Of a stretch of DNA of 64,000 nucleotides, positions 10,498 to 20,769 are shown piece by piece. Below the pieces are notes generated by a model, which worked only from the letters and a program-made list of their open reading frames with translations, was not told where the DNA came from and made no database searches. The stretch is taken from contig WPIO01000025.1 in assembly GCA_009760855.2 (NCBI GenBank), forward strand, positions 2,605,001 to 2,669,000, given 5' to 3'. Position 1 is the first letter of the stretch, and each line of letters starts with the position of its first letter. Made by a program: the position numbers and the translations under genes. The stretch comes from Cristatella mucedo (lineage: Eukaryota; Bryozoa; Phylactolaemata; Cristatellidae).

Positions 10498-10924
10498 TAA
10501 GCAACCGTTCTTGTATTTGGCAGGTAGCTGCCAAAAGTCGCTTTGCCGAAACCCCTCGCTGTTAAGGCGGCTCGCTGAGCCCAGTCTGCTTCAAGGGGCA
10601 CTGCCCTCTGCTAGAATCCCGATCAGCGGCAGCGATTCAGTGATTCTAGTTCGACGAACTTGTTTGTCGAAAGTCGCAAGGTACAGTGCTCAAACGTGTA
10701 TCTCAAGCGTACCTTCACTAGCATTTGACAATGCCCTGGCCCTAGCACTTAGTTGGACACATATCTAGGTAGGAAGTAAATTAGGGCGGCCAGTATTTTC
10801 GGCAACTTTTCGAAACAAGGTTTTTGAGTTGGTACCATACAATGCTAATACTGCCTGGCGAGGGTAAGGTCGTCTTTCCTGCTGCTTCCCTGCCTGTCTG
10901 GCTGAACATGGATGCACGATAGAC
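10498..10924. other. unassigned sequence
   Basis: Contains an 85-codon plus-strand frame at 10511-10768 with no recognised similarity. Confidence 0.4.
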
Positions 10925-11475
10925 GTATGTCTTAACCTGTATCTAGTGCTCTTATGTGTCTCTGTATAGACACTTCACATTCGCTGCAAAGGAAGCAAGA
11001 TCAAATGGTTATCGGTGGCATGCTCAGTAAACAACAAGAATAACATGGTAAAGGGTGACATGCACAGGGTCGCATGCAAATATGGTAAGCAGCAGCATGC
11101 ACAGTGTCAGCACAATGTCAGCAAGCACACAGAGGACGAATCACAAGGACCCACTAAATGCTGTGATAAATAGATGCGTTTTTAGTTTCTTCCTAAATGT
11201 GGTCAAGTCAGGGGATATCGTGATGCTAGTCGGGATTGGGTTCCAGGCTTTGAGAGCATATGAGCTAAAGGCATGGATTCCCAAAGATTTGGGGTTTGTA
11301 CGAGTTATTGGTAAACATATAGATTCCGAAAAGCAGTTGGTACGATGCTTAGACTGGAGGGGAAGTAGAACTGATAGGTAGGCTGGGACCAAAGAATGAA
11401 GGGACCTAAGAGCGAGCGATAAAACTTTGAAATCGATACGTTGCTTGACTGGTAGCCAGTGCAGAACGTAGAAGC
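10925..11475 (-). mobile_element. LINE-A, 3' part
   Basis: A minus-strand frame at 11141-11392 encodes the LINE-A C-terminus (QSKHRTNCFSESICLPITR, then FSSYALKAWNPIPTS and LTTFRKKLKTHLF). The UTR block follows, and the stem-loop near 10930-10980 is badly eroded. It is 5'-truncated near 11475 within the LHWLPV region. Confidence 0.85.
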
Positions 11476-11762
11476 TTGCTCGTTATGCAAGCATGCTTCC
11501 ACGTGCAGTAACCAAAACCCCCAGGCATACGAGCATTCTTTGGCTCAGATTTCCCACGATCTGCATCGATTCTTGAGAAATGTCTTTGCTTCGTCTTCAG
11601 CGTTTGACACTCCAAGGCGTTTCAGGTTTTCCCAGTTAAAGCATCGTTATTGAACCGTCGTTAACCAGTTAATCGTAGTTCATTGCGACTCACTTACACT
11701 GCACCTAACTTGCTGGAGACCCACATTTTGCAGTTTTCCCGGCGAGGCCGATATGGACAGCT
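11476..11762. other. unassigned sequence
   Basis: Short stretch between LINE-A and the purine array. Nothing is recognised. Confidence 0.4.
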
Positions 11763-12580
<818 letters not shown>

Positions 12581-13236
12581 TCGGGCGGGGTATGGGTTTA
12601 AGGGCACATGTGTTGCCTAGGCTACCCACAAAGCAGGTAGCCTCCTGAAGGACATAACAGAATCCCAAAGCAAATAGAGTTTACGGCCCGCTACTGCAGC
12701 TCTACTTCCGAAAACTTTGGTCGGCTCGTGGTTTGACATCGTTACTCGGCATTCCCAGGAAGCGGCAGCGCTGGCTCACGTTGAGAAAGAGGTAAAGCTG
12801 TCTGTTTTCACCGTCGGACCGGATTTTTCTGGGAAAGCGTAGACTAATTAAACACATTTGCTGCCTCGGTGACCGCCAGGGAATGCCCGCCAGCTCGAGC
12901 ACCGCTCAATCGCAGGCCTCAAAGGGACAGCAATAGTCACGCGACCGAGGTACACTACGATGGTAGTAGCAGAGCAGCTTCGTAATTACCAGTAGCTGCT
13001 GCAGCTGCAGACGAATGATTTTCCCAAGAGCCCACAGCTAGGGGTACTGCACCTAAGGGCATGAGCGTGCTAGTTCACCGGAACTTGCTCTCGTCTCAGA
13101 AGTCGGCCTGGCATACATGCCGATCATGGGTCGGAGGGCGGGTGGGCAATAATACCGTCGTGCACGAAGATCGGGCAGATTTACGATGCAAACAGAAGAG
13201 AACTTTAACTTATTAGGTTTACTTAAAGTGTCAGCT
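12581..13236. other. unassigned sequence
   Basis: No recognised repeat or coding signature. A 66-codon reverse frame at 12702-12902 has no identifiable domain. Confidence 0.4.
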
Positions 13237-13285
13237 CACAAAACTCTCCTACATAACACCCACACAGTCTTTATGACTTTGTGGA
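13237..13285 (+). mobile_element. LINE-B 3' end sliver fused to LINE-A
   Basis: CTCCTACATAACACCCACACAGTC... to TTTGTGGAGTTGCA matches the last 50 bp of LINE-B. At 13286 it switches abruptly to LINE-A sequence (TTTAGTTCGCATGCTCCCAAAG). Confidence 0.7.
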
Positions 13286-13672
13286 GTTGCATTTAGTTCG
13301 CATGCTCCCAAAGTCTGGAACTCCCTCCCGACTTGAGTCAGATTATCCCCTGACTTGAACACATTTAAAAAGATCTTAAAAACACACCTATTTAGGACAG
13401 CACTTAGTGGGTCCATGTAATTCGAATTTGATGTGCTTATGCGTGCTGACACTGTGCATGCTGCCACTAACCACATTTGCATGCTGACCCTGTGCATGTC
13501 ACCCCTAACCATGTTATTCATATTGTTTATCCATTTTATTCATATGGTTTATCAAGTATGATATTGCTCACCATTCAATCGCGTTTCCCTTTCCAGAAAA
13601 TGTAAAGTGCCTACAAAGAGATTGAGTTCTCAGAGGGCGCTTTATCAAGTGCATTATTATTATTATTACAGA
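13286..13672 (+). mobile_element. LINE-A 3' end with stem-loop and (ATT)n tail
   Basis: It starts at the C-terminal FSSYAPKxWNSLPT block and continues through the UTR to the stem-loop at about 13600-13640 and the tail ATTATTATTATT. It is 5'-truncated. Confidence 0.88.
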
Positions 13673-14299
13673 AGGAGATACATTACATAACATTACATTA
13701 AGCTGCACATAGCACTGGTTGCATGCACAGCTCCACCTCGTAGTTTGTAAGGTCTCCCAGCACTAACTCTATGCACATAAAGTCCTATGCAAGTATCCAT
13801 AAAACTTCGCTGATTAGCAAAATCGGCGTCTAAATTGCAGGCGAAATATCACTCAATGCGTGGGAGTGCTGGATCTTCTAAATATTGTTCACCCGAAAAT
13901 TTTTGCAAACTTCTGCAGAGAGTAAGACTAGGATATTATCTGCCTAGAGGCATTATGATCAATTAGTCAATCGGACCGTCGGCTGGCGATGCTGAGTGAG
14001 CACTGGCGGAAGTGAGCACTGGCGGGTCGGGAACCGCTGTTTACTGAAACGAGAAAGATAACAAGGTGACGACCAATATTCTAAACAAACACAGGGTTGG
14101 GTGAAAAATGCATAATAATCCAGAGCGATCATCCCGTAGAGTTTAATTTGCAAGACCTTATTCGCAGAGCCTGTAGATATTAAAAATGTCTTGCTGTATA
14201 AGACTGCCCAATACGGAAACAGCAGCGTGCTTGATCGGCCAGATTGGGACTGCTGATATATTTATAGCTTTCGGAGACTGAGTTATAACCGCCACGAAC
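13673..14299. other. unassigned sequence
   Basis: No recognised features. It may hold the unrecognised 5' margin of the Gypsy LTR that follows. Confidence 0.4.
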
Positions 14300-14800
14300 C
14301 AGTTAATTGATAAACTATGGGTAGCCGGTATAAAAGCTTAAGCCATGTCAAATTCAATCAGCTGTACCCTAGGCTTTTAGCTTGTCTAAAGAAGGTCTAG
14401 CCTTTTTATTTTTAGCCAAGTGGGAGTTTCGCCTCAAGCTTTTCGCAGTTCGCCTGTTAATTGGTGCTCCGGACACCGTGTAAGAGTAGTTGTACGCCGG
14501 GGCTGATTCTGATCGAATTCTAACCTCTGTCGCTGTCGAATAGACTTCTATGCACTATGGATACGGACTTATTATTCTATGGTAGGTACGGAAACTTTAC
14601 ATTGCTGCCGTGTTTGACTTCTATTGGCATACTAATATGTATTGACGCTGCACCAGATGTCGGTTGCAATGATCCACAGGCTCAGAGCTTTAGCGGTATT
14701 CAAAGGGCGTCGGATGGGATTGTCATTGTTATTAGCGCTATGTTTTCGGCCTAGTTCTGCCCGAACATGGAGGCCGCTAAACCTCAGTTGTAACAGTCAT
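14300..14800 (+). repeat. LTR-like repeat, left copy
   Basis: It shares with 17540-17970 and 61810-62265 a (G)CCGTATAAAA-like element (here GCCGGTATAAAAGC at about 14333), the block GTCGCTGTCGAATAGACTT, and an end resembling TTCGGCCTAGTTCTGCCCG. Similarity is patchy, so boundaries are approximate. Confidence 0.55.
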
Positions 14801-15244
14801 TGGGTAATGATGGGCCCGCTCGTGGGCATCACATCTATTGATCGGCAGGAAGCCCTAAGGTAATCTTAGAATCAATGTTGATTGTTACACAATTTATGAG
14901 GTCGCCGTGATGCTTCGCAAGCCCAAGTTCTTTATCAGCTTCCATGTGACATCCGGTTACAGCTAAATTTAGGTTACCGGAGCAGAATGCAACAACCATT
15001 GTTCCATACTAGTCGTGCCGTGTGCCATTAAGACGCTGAAATGCCACAGGGGCATTTCAACGAGCAGTCGGAGATCTAATTCCTACGCTTGAGACGCAAC
15101 ATGCCGGGACATACCTCAAGGATCTTCATTAAGTTAGCAAAACTTCGGACTACTATCTTTCCGTTGTCAATATAGTCCCAAGCCCTTCAGATCATCCGGG
15201 TTTAAACTGACAGAGTAAAAGTGTTGCTTCACCCTCAGATGTCA

Positions 15245-15800
15245 CTTTCCAATGACTCGCGGTAGATTTCGTAGATTGCGAAAATTTCTGCTGTCCTCGA
15301 TGACCAGCTGCAACGGTTCGATTGGTCAAGAAAATGTACACTAGCCCTAAGAAACTCATGGAGCAGCTCATCAACGATGTCGTGCTGCAGCTGTAGCTCT
15401 CCGATCAAGACCTTCAGTTCATCGTCACGTGCGGTGCTACGTCAGCAGTGGTTTGCAGAGTCTTGGAATAGCTCGGTAAGTGCAGCGAGCACCAGCCGGT
15501 GGCATTTGGAGGGCGAAATATGAATGCCAGTGCAGCGAAATACCTCGCAACTGAAACGGAGTGCCTCGCAGTAGTGAATGCTCTGAAAGTATATGGACCT
15601 GCTTATTGTGCAATATGCTTACTATTTGAGCTGGCTGCGAGGCTATTAAATGGTGGCTTCTTAAGAAGACCGCAGAAGCAGCCTCCGGGTTTTTGTGGCA
15701 CCGTAACTAATGAGCTGTAAGACTCCGATTTCAACGTGTTCCGCTAACCTGGTAAGGCTAAGGCTGCTTCCGATCCTTAAGCAGGGCAGCCACCAATCGC
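15245..15800 (+). pseudogene. Gypsy reverse transcriptase thumb and RNase H remnant
   Basis: Visible in shifting frames are RFDW (the FxW of the RT end), DLQFIVTCGATSAV (replacing the usual PFxLxTDAS), PVAFGGRNMNASAAKYLATE, then ECLAVVNALK (the usual PVAFASRxLNxxExxYxTTExECLAVVWAL). Near 15740 is NVFRxPGKAKAASD (the usual VxYRPGKxNxVADALS). The RNase H aspartate of TDAS is lost. At least three stops and frameshifts show that it is dead. Confidence 0.8.
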
Positions 15801-15984
15801 TGCAACTATTTTAGAGAGCAAATTTTCACTACAAGACATCGGAGTGGCGTAGGGCCAGGATCCTGATTTTACTGCTCCACTTGCCGAGCTCGGCAAAAGA
15901 AAGCCTTCTTCCGGGCGTTTCCATGGATTCTATCCAAAATTTATGTGGACTCAGCAATAGTACTGTTAAGAGTAGATGTTACTC

Positions 15985-16375
15985 GAATAGTGTTGCCGCC
16001 AAAACTTGAACGGCATCCTTTGGAGGCTTTTCATACAACCCCATGGCAAAGTAACCGTGCTGAAGAGAAGACATCATTTCTTATTTAAGAACGGTTCCTA
16101 TTGTAACGAATAAAAAGGAAATCGATGATTGGGTTAAGTCTTGCATGATTTGTCAGGATCGCAGCCAACAGCTCGAAGCACTGATCATGTGCCGACAACA
16201 AACAAACCATTTGAGAAGGTGCGTTCTAGCACTGCCCTTCCTACTAGTAACAGAGGTGTAAAACAATCCAATAGAATCATTGGTGACCTGCTAGGACTAC
16301 TTATTCATCCTGACTAGCAAGACTGGGATTCATACAATCCTCGTGTATGATTTGAATAGGAAACCTCAACACAAG
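15985..16375 (+). pseudogene. Gypsy integrase zinc-binding domain and start of core
   Basis: Around 16110-16170 one frame reads KEIDDWVKSCMICQDRSQQ, the CxxC half of the HHCC integrase finger. Upstream HTTPW suggests the His half. From 16205 PFEKVRSS and then IIGDLLG resemble the PFERVxxDxxGP and VVVDxF start of the catalytic core, but catalytic acidic residues cannot be confirmed. Confidence 0.7.
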
Positions 16376-17128
16376 CAAAGAGTCAGACATTGCTGTATGA
16401 ACCAATATTTGAGCTCATGACACCCCGAGTCCCTTGTGATGCAGCGTTTACAAAATTGAAATGATCACAAGGCTCTAATTTTATATCAGCCACAGTGGCT
16501 AGTTGTGATCTGTACAGAAACCAGACAGGAGGCCTGTGTCTCAGTGGCCATGAACTTAAAAACTCCGATCAGGTGGGCATAAGAGTGCACGCGATAAGAT
16601 AATTCCTTTTGCGACTTTTTAAGGGTAAGAAAAAGTTTAGCAGTAAACTAGCGAACATCACTTGTATCAAGGTCGAACTTCCATCTTAATGGGAAGCCCA
16701 CTTGTCATTAAACATAAGGTTCGAGACAGGATCACATCCTCTCACATATTTTGGGGCACGAGCTTTTGTTATGCGTACTAAAGCATCTGTTTCTTAGTGA
16801 AAGCCGAGAACGGCGGACTAATGAACAGCATTTACTTCAGGCTAAAAGTGCCCATGCACAACAACTTGCCTCCGAAGAGAACAGTTCGGAGGCTGCGGAT
16901 GATCGTGCCCAACAGTTTTCACGTGCTTCTCAAATGGGCTCCTCGATCTGCTGACCCGCTTTCGAACGACGACCCACCTCCAGCTGCCACCATGGAGCGT
17001 CTGAGCAGTTATGTGTCGCATCAGCAGTCCGATTATCAGCCTACGAAAAGAGCACGTACTCGATTGATTGCGAGCAATCACACCTTCAGTGTGGCTCTGC
17101 GACTATTTCTTAGAGTGACGAAATCTTC
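16376..17128 (+). other. presumed integrase C-terminal region, too decayed to align
   Basis: Lies between the integrase core and the right LTR. A 120-codon frame at 16797-17159 is rich in Arg, Ser and Pro and matches nothing I can name. Confidence 0.4.
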
Positions 17129-17431
17129 GTGCCGTGTTTTGGTGAAAAAGCAGAGGTGAGAAATGAACTGGGACATTTCAACAGTACACTAAGGATCAAG
17201 GATGAATATCCGGTTCTTGGTGAGTTCAGGCTTCTCGAGGACCCTGCCGCGCTGTCTCGTTACACTTACATCGTAGGAACCGCATACCCAGCGTCTAGCT
17301 CTATATTTACCATAGCCGAGGAGGGCCACATTAGCGAAGAGCGACGGAAAGAAGTCAACGGAATAATCCTTAATTTAGATCAATTAATGAATAAGATTCA
17401 AACCATCGGCTATGACTTATTCGGTCCCTAA
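17129..17431 (+). CDS. 100-codon open frame of unknown nature at the 3' end of the Gypsy remnant
   Basis: The translation (ends NGIILNLDQLMNKIQTIGYD) looks more protein-like than its surroundings: balanced composition, amphipathic C-terminal part, no low complexity. I recognise no domain. Position before the right LTR could make it the end of pol or an extra ORF, or chance. The ATG at 17129 is only the first available one. Confidence 0.2.
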   Translation: MPCFGEKAEVRNELGHFNSTLRIKDEYPVLGEFRLLEDPAALSRYTYIVGTAYPASSSIFTIAEEGHISEERRKEVNGIILNLDQLMNKIQTIGYDLFGP

Positions 17432-17539
17432 AAAAGAAGAATCAGGAAATCAGGAGTCAATCTTCGAAACGGCGGCGAGCAAAATCATCCAGATTAAGAA
17501 TGATATTCATTACTCGCGGTTCCTGAATAATACCGGATA

Positions 17540-17970
17540 GAACAAATTATACGATATAAGCTACGGCCAAGGCCGTATAAAAACCGACGCCAAGAATAGG
17601 CAGTCAATTGTGAATAGGGAGTTGGCAATGGCATTGAGCTTAATACAGCTCTTGGCCAAAGAGCCGTAGGTGAACGTCGTAACCAGTGTTGAACGCATGT
17701 AACTCTCGGTCGCTGTCAAATATATTTGTCTACGCCATAGATATAAACTTTATTTTGTAAGGTATGGGCGCTCTTCGTAGCTGCCTTGGTCTGCTACTTT
17801 TGGCATACGTGCGTGCATTGGAACTGCACGTACAAGTCTCTAGCCGTAATATCGAGTTCAGGCGTCACGAGTATTAATCGCCGTCAGCTGCGACTAGCAC
17901 TGTTATGAGAGCTCTGCTTCCGGCCTAGTTCAGTCCGGAAGTGGAAGCAGCACGAACGCATTTGTAACAT
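17540..17970 (+). repeat. LTR-like repeat, right copy
   Basis: Contains GGCCGTATAAAAACCGACGCC at about 17570, then CGGTCGCTGTCAAATATATTTGTCTACGCC, ATGGGCGCTCTTCGTAGCTGCC, and an end TTCCGGCCTAGTTCAGTCCGGAAG. The same blocks in the same order occur at 61860-62240. The TATAAAA could be the promoter TATA box of the LTR. Confidence 0.65.
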
Positions 17971-18485
17971 AAGATATAGAGATTTCTACCTGGCAGAGCA
18001 CGACACAGTTTAACGGCCTTCTCATTTAATAAATTGTGCTCTCAGCTGGCAAAATGTAACAAATCTACAATATCTAAGATAGACGTCACACTTGGGCTTT
18101 GCACATCGTCAGTCTCAAACATAAATTTCCACGGAGAAAACATTTTCAGACATCTTCTCATTGCCTATTGCAGCTATCTTCTCTTAATCTTAATCGCCAA
18201 CAGCCGCCAGAGAATCTCGCTCGGTGTCAGAGTATCGTCTGAACTGCAGGCTTCACAAACGTTCTGGTGACCGCTACTTTGCTGCTGAAAGCCAGAGAAC
18301 ACGTTGCGCTTAGTCCCGTTCCATAAGATAACCGCCTGCAACCTGATTCAATTCTCAATTGATGAATTATAGACACGAGAATAATTGACAATACCAGTTT
18401 CAATTCGTCGAGGAAATACGATTAGCAGTCATTGAAACGTAGAAAGTCTGGGATAGACAGTTAGTCCTCTCCTGCAGTCAAAATT
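17971..18485. other. unassigned sequence
   Basis: No recognised feature. Confidence 0.4.
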
Positions 18486-18535
18486 TATCACAGAGCGTCA
18501 CGTAGCAATACAATTGCATGTAATACAATAATGCA

Positions 18536-18571
<36 letters not shown>

Positions 18572-18616
18572 AATAATACAATAATATCACAGAGCGTCAC
18601 GTAGCAATACAATTGC
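18486..18616. repeat. 32-bp direct repeats flanking an (ATA)n tract
   Basis: Positions 18486-18517 and 18585-18616 are identical 32-mers (TATCACAGAGCG...AATTGC). Between them are 67 bp dominated by AATAAT repeats and ATACA units. This is either a slippage-associated tandem duplication or a very long duplication around a tail-only insertion. Confidence 0.95.
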
Positions 18617-18639
18617 TTGCTGGCTCAACCGTAGGCGCG

Positions 18640-18860
18640 ATACGCACTAGGTAAAACAGCTTGGACAGCACTACAGCAGCAGTCCTTCACATCAGCAGCT
18701 AGTACAGTAGCAGTTTTTAAGCAGGCTGTTCCTCCGTTTGCACGATTCGCAGCGGCAATTAAAGTAGCTGAAAGAACAGTCTCTCTGTTCATCTGACCGC
18801 CAGTCATGATCGCTACGTTACGGGGCTTCAGCTCGCTACCTGCAGCCACTCTCAAGCTCT
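18640..18860 (-). pseudogene. fragment shared with 51800-51990, probably Gag-Pol junction of an LTR element
   Basis: The minus-strand frame 18625-18855 includes VAIMTGG and GTACLKTATVL. The first parallels AMVTGT and the second ATDFKTAAVL in the minus-strand frame at 51795-51998. The DNA also aligns (AGCTAGTACAGTAGCAGTTTTTAAG versus AGCTTAGTACGGCAGCAGTTTTGAAG). The 52.0 kb copy lies next to a Gag-like zinc knuckle, hence the assignment. Confidence 0.45.
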
Positions 18861-20769
18861 CGTATTTAATCAGTGTTTCTTGCGTCTAAAGGCGTAGTTC
18901 GTAATTCGTACTTCGTAATTCTTGATTTCACAGCAAGATTCTCCAACCTGTAGCCCGCACCTCTACTATGCCGGTCTCCGTCACCTTAACTCATTCGTCA
19001 TCCTCACGATTTTGCAGAGTAGATTCATTTTGGCAGTTTCGTTGGTATTGTCGGCGACACTACTCTCAGCAGACTAGCAGCGGATGAGCTTAGTTGACGC
19101 ACCAAGGCTTCCAAGCTTTTGCCGCCAAGCTTTGTCGATAGATCTACGGCAAGCTGAAGTGCAGCCTCAACTCTCTCATCAAAGGTGCGTCTCACTCAAT
19201 GCCGCTAAATGCTCCGTACCACGAGCTATCTCAGTAACTATTTTGGATGCGAATGCATTTACAATTAGCTAGAGTTGAGGAAAGCTATACTTTTTGATTC
19301 TAGCAATTATGATTAAGCACTCCTCATAATTCGACCGAGTCTCTTTCGAATTCCATTTTAGGGCAGAGCAAACAGCCAATTAATATTTGCACTCAATTGC
19401 ATAATTAGCGCCAACCTTATAGCGCTTCAGATCGAATGGCATTTTCAAACGCGTCGCTTGCTTATACATTAAACAGCAATCAGATTAATTAGAGTTGACT
19501 CCTAGGTGTCCCGCAGAAGACGCAACTCCCGGCAATTACCGCACTACTGAAAACAAAAGAAATTTCAGACACTAGAAGCGGGTCTCACACTGAGGTATTT
19601 GCCGAATTTATCTCAGCTTTTGTAACGAATGCAAGCCAGTGTCTTAGTGAAACAGGCAAATGAAGTGCGGCTAACGAGCCCTACAAGCAGCGCGCATGTA
19701 TTCTTGCATGTCACCGATTTCGGAGCAGCACAGTCAGTATCGACATACCCTAGAAGGAATAGAAGGAATAAGCGTGTGTGGTTCATGTGCTTAACTTCTA
19801 GCTCCACATTTCATAGCAGTAGGGTCCACGTGATTGCACGGCGAAGGCAGGAAGTCAACTACTTAATAATCACCATCGATAATTTTATTAGTCGATCTTC
19901 GAGGTAGCTTTTCATTTATTCTAGTGGTTGTGATTCTGGATACACTAATCATTGGAATTTCATAATTTTAAATGCTATTCCATGAGTGAGTCCATTCCAT
20001 TTGAACACACGTCGCTGACGTCTTATGCCCTTTGTGATCTTTATTGTATGACAACGACGTTAAAGCTGCGACGAGTGTAGCGTCAAAAAGAAAAGTAAAA
20101 ATTAACCAATTTGCCTGTAGCGATCGCACTAAATCTCGCAGTCAAAGCAGAAGTTGAATTTTGCATTGAATTATTACGAAATGCTGCGGTGATAAGCCGG
20201 CATTTGATCAGCGCCGTCACTTAACTACTTGCATACAAGCTGGGAAGGTTTATCACTCGGCGAAACGTAGATAAACGAAGAATCTAATTGGAGCACCCAG
20301 TACGAAGCCATTTTCTTGCAATCAAAGTTTTGAAGTTTGAAAGTTAATCTTTCAGCAAAATCTCGTGGGCAGACGCTTTTCTGACGATTATTTGGGGCTT
20401 GACTGCGCCTCCTCCATTCAGGTGAAATCAGTTAGAAATAGAGGGCAGAGGTCACTCGGCCAATCAAGAACTCTATCGCATATGACAAATAGGAAAAACA
20501 GATCATGAAGAACCTGACTAGGGCAGTCAGTCTTTACGATGCTTTACCAATCGGCGAGCCCGATTTCGGCAGAGCATATGTGCAGATGTGCGTTCGTTAG
20601 CAACGGTCTTTTGATCTTTCCAAGTGAATAGAGCGTGTCCTCGATTTCTCTGCTGGCACACGCTAGCCAACCTATATAATGTTGAATCAGAGTGAGTCAA
20701 TCCTTGAGTCATTAGACTCAAGCTGGTGACGTCATGCATGCGTATAAACATTCGTGATATTCATTAAAC
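18861..20769. other. unassigned sequence
   Basis: About 1.9 kb with only short frames (up to 92 codons). Nothing is recognised on either strand. Confidence 0.45.

Larger units (their letters stand above)
14300..17970 (+). mobile_element. old Ty3/Gypsy LTR retrotransposon with internal deletions
   Basis: Two diverged LTR-like repeats (about 14300-14800 and 17540-17970) bracket degraded pol sequence in the order RT thumb, RNase H, integrase zinc finger, integrase core, which is the Gypsy order. Gag, protease and most of the RT palm are missing; only about 400 bp separate the left repeat from the RT remnant. A purine run AAAAAAGAAGAA at 17430-17441 is a possible polypurine tract before the right LTR. 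The divergence of the two ends and many stops indicate great age. Exact LTR ends (TG...CA) and flanking duplications could not be read. Confidence 0.7.
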
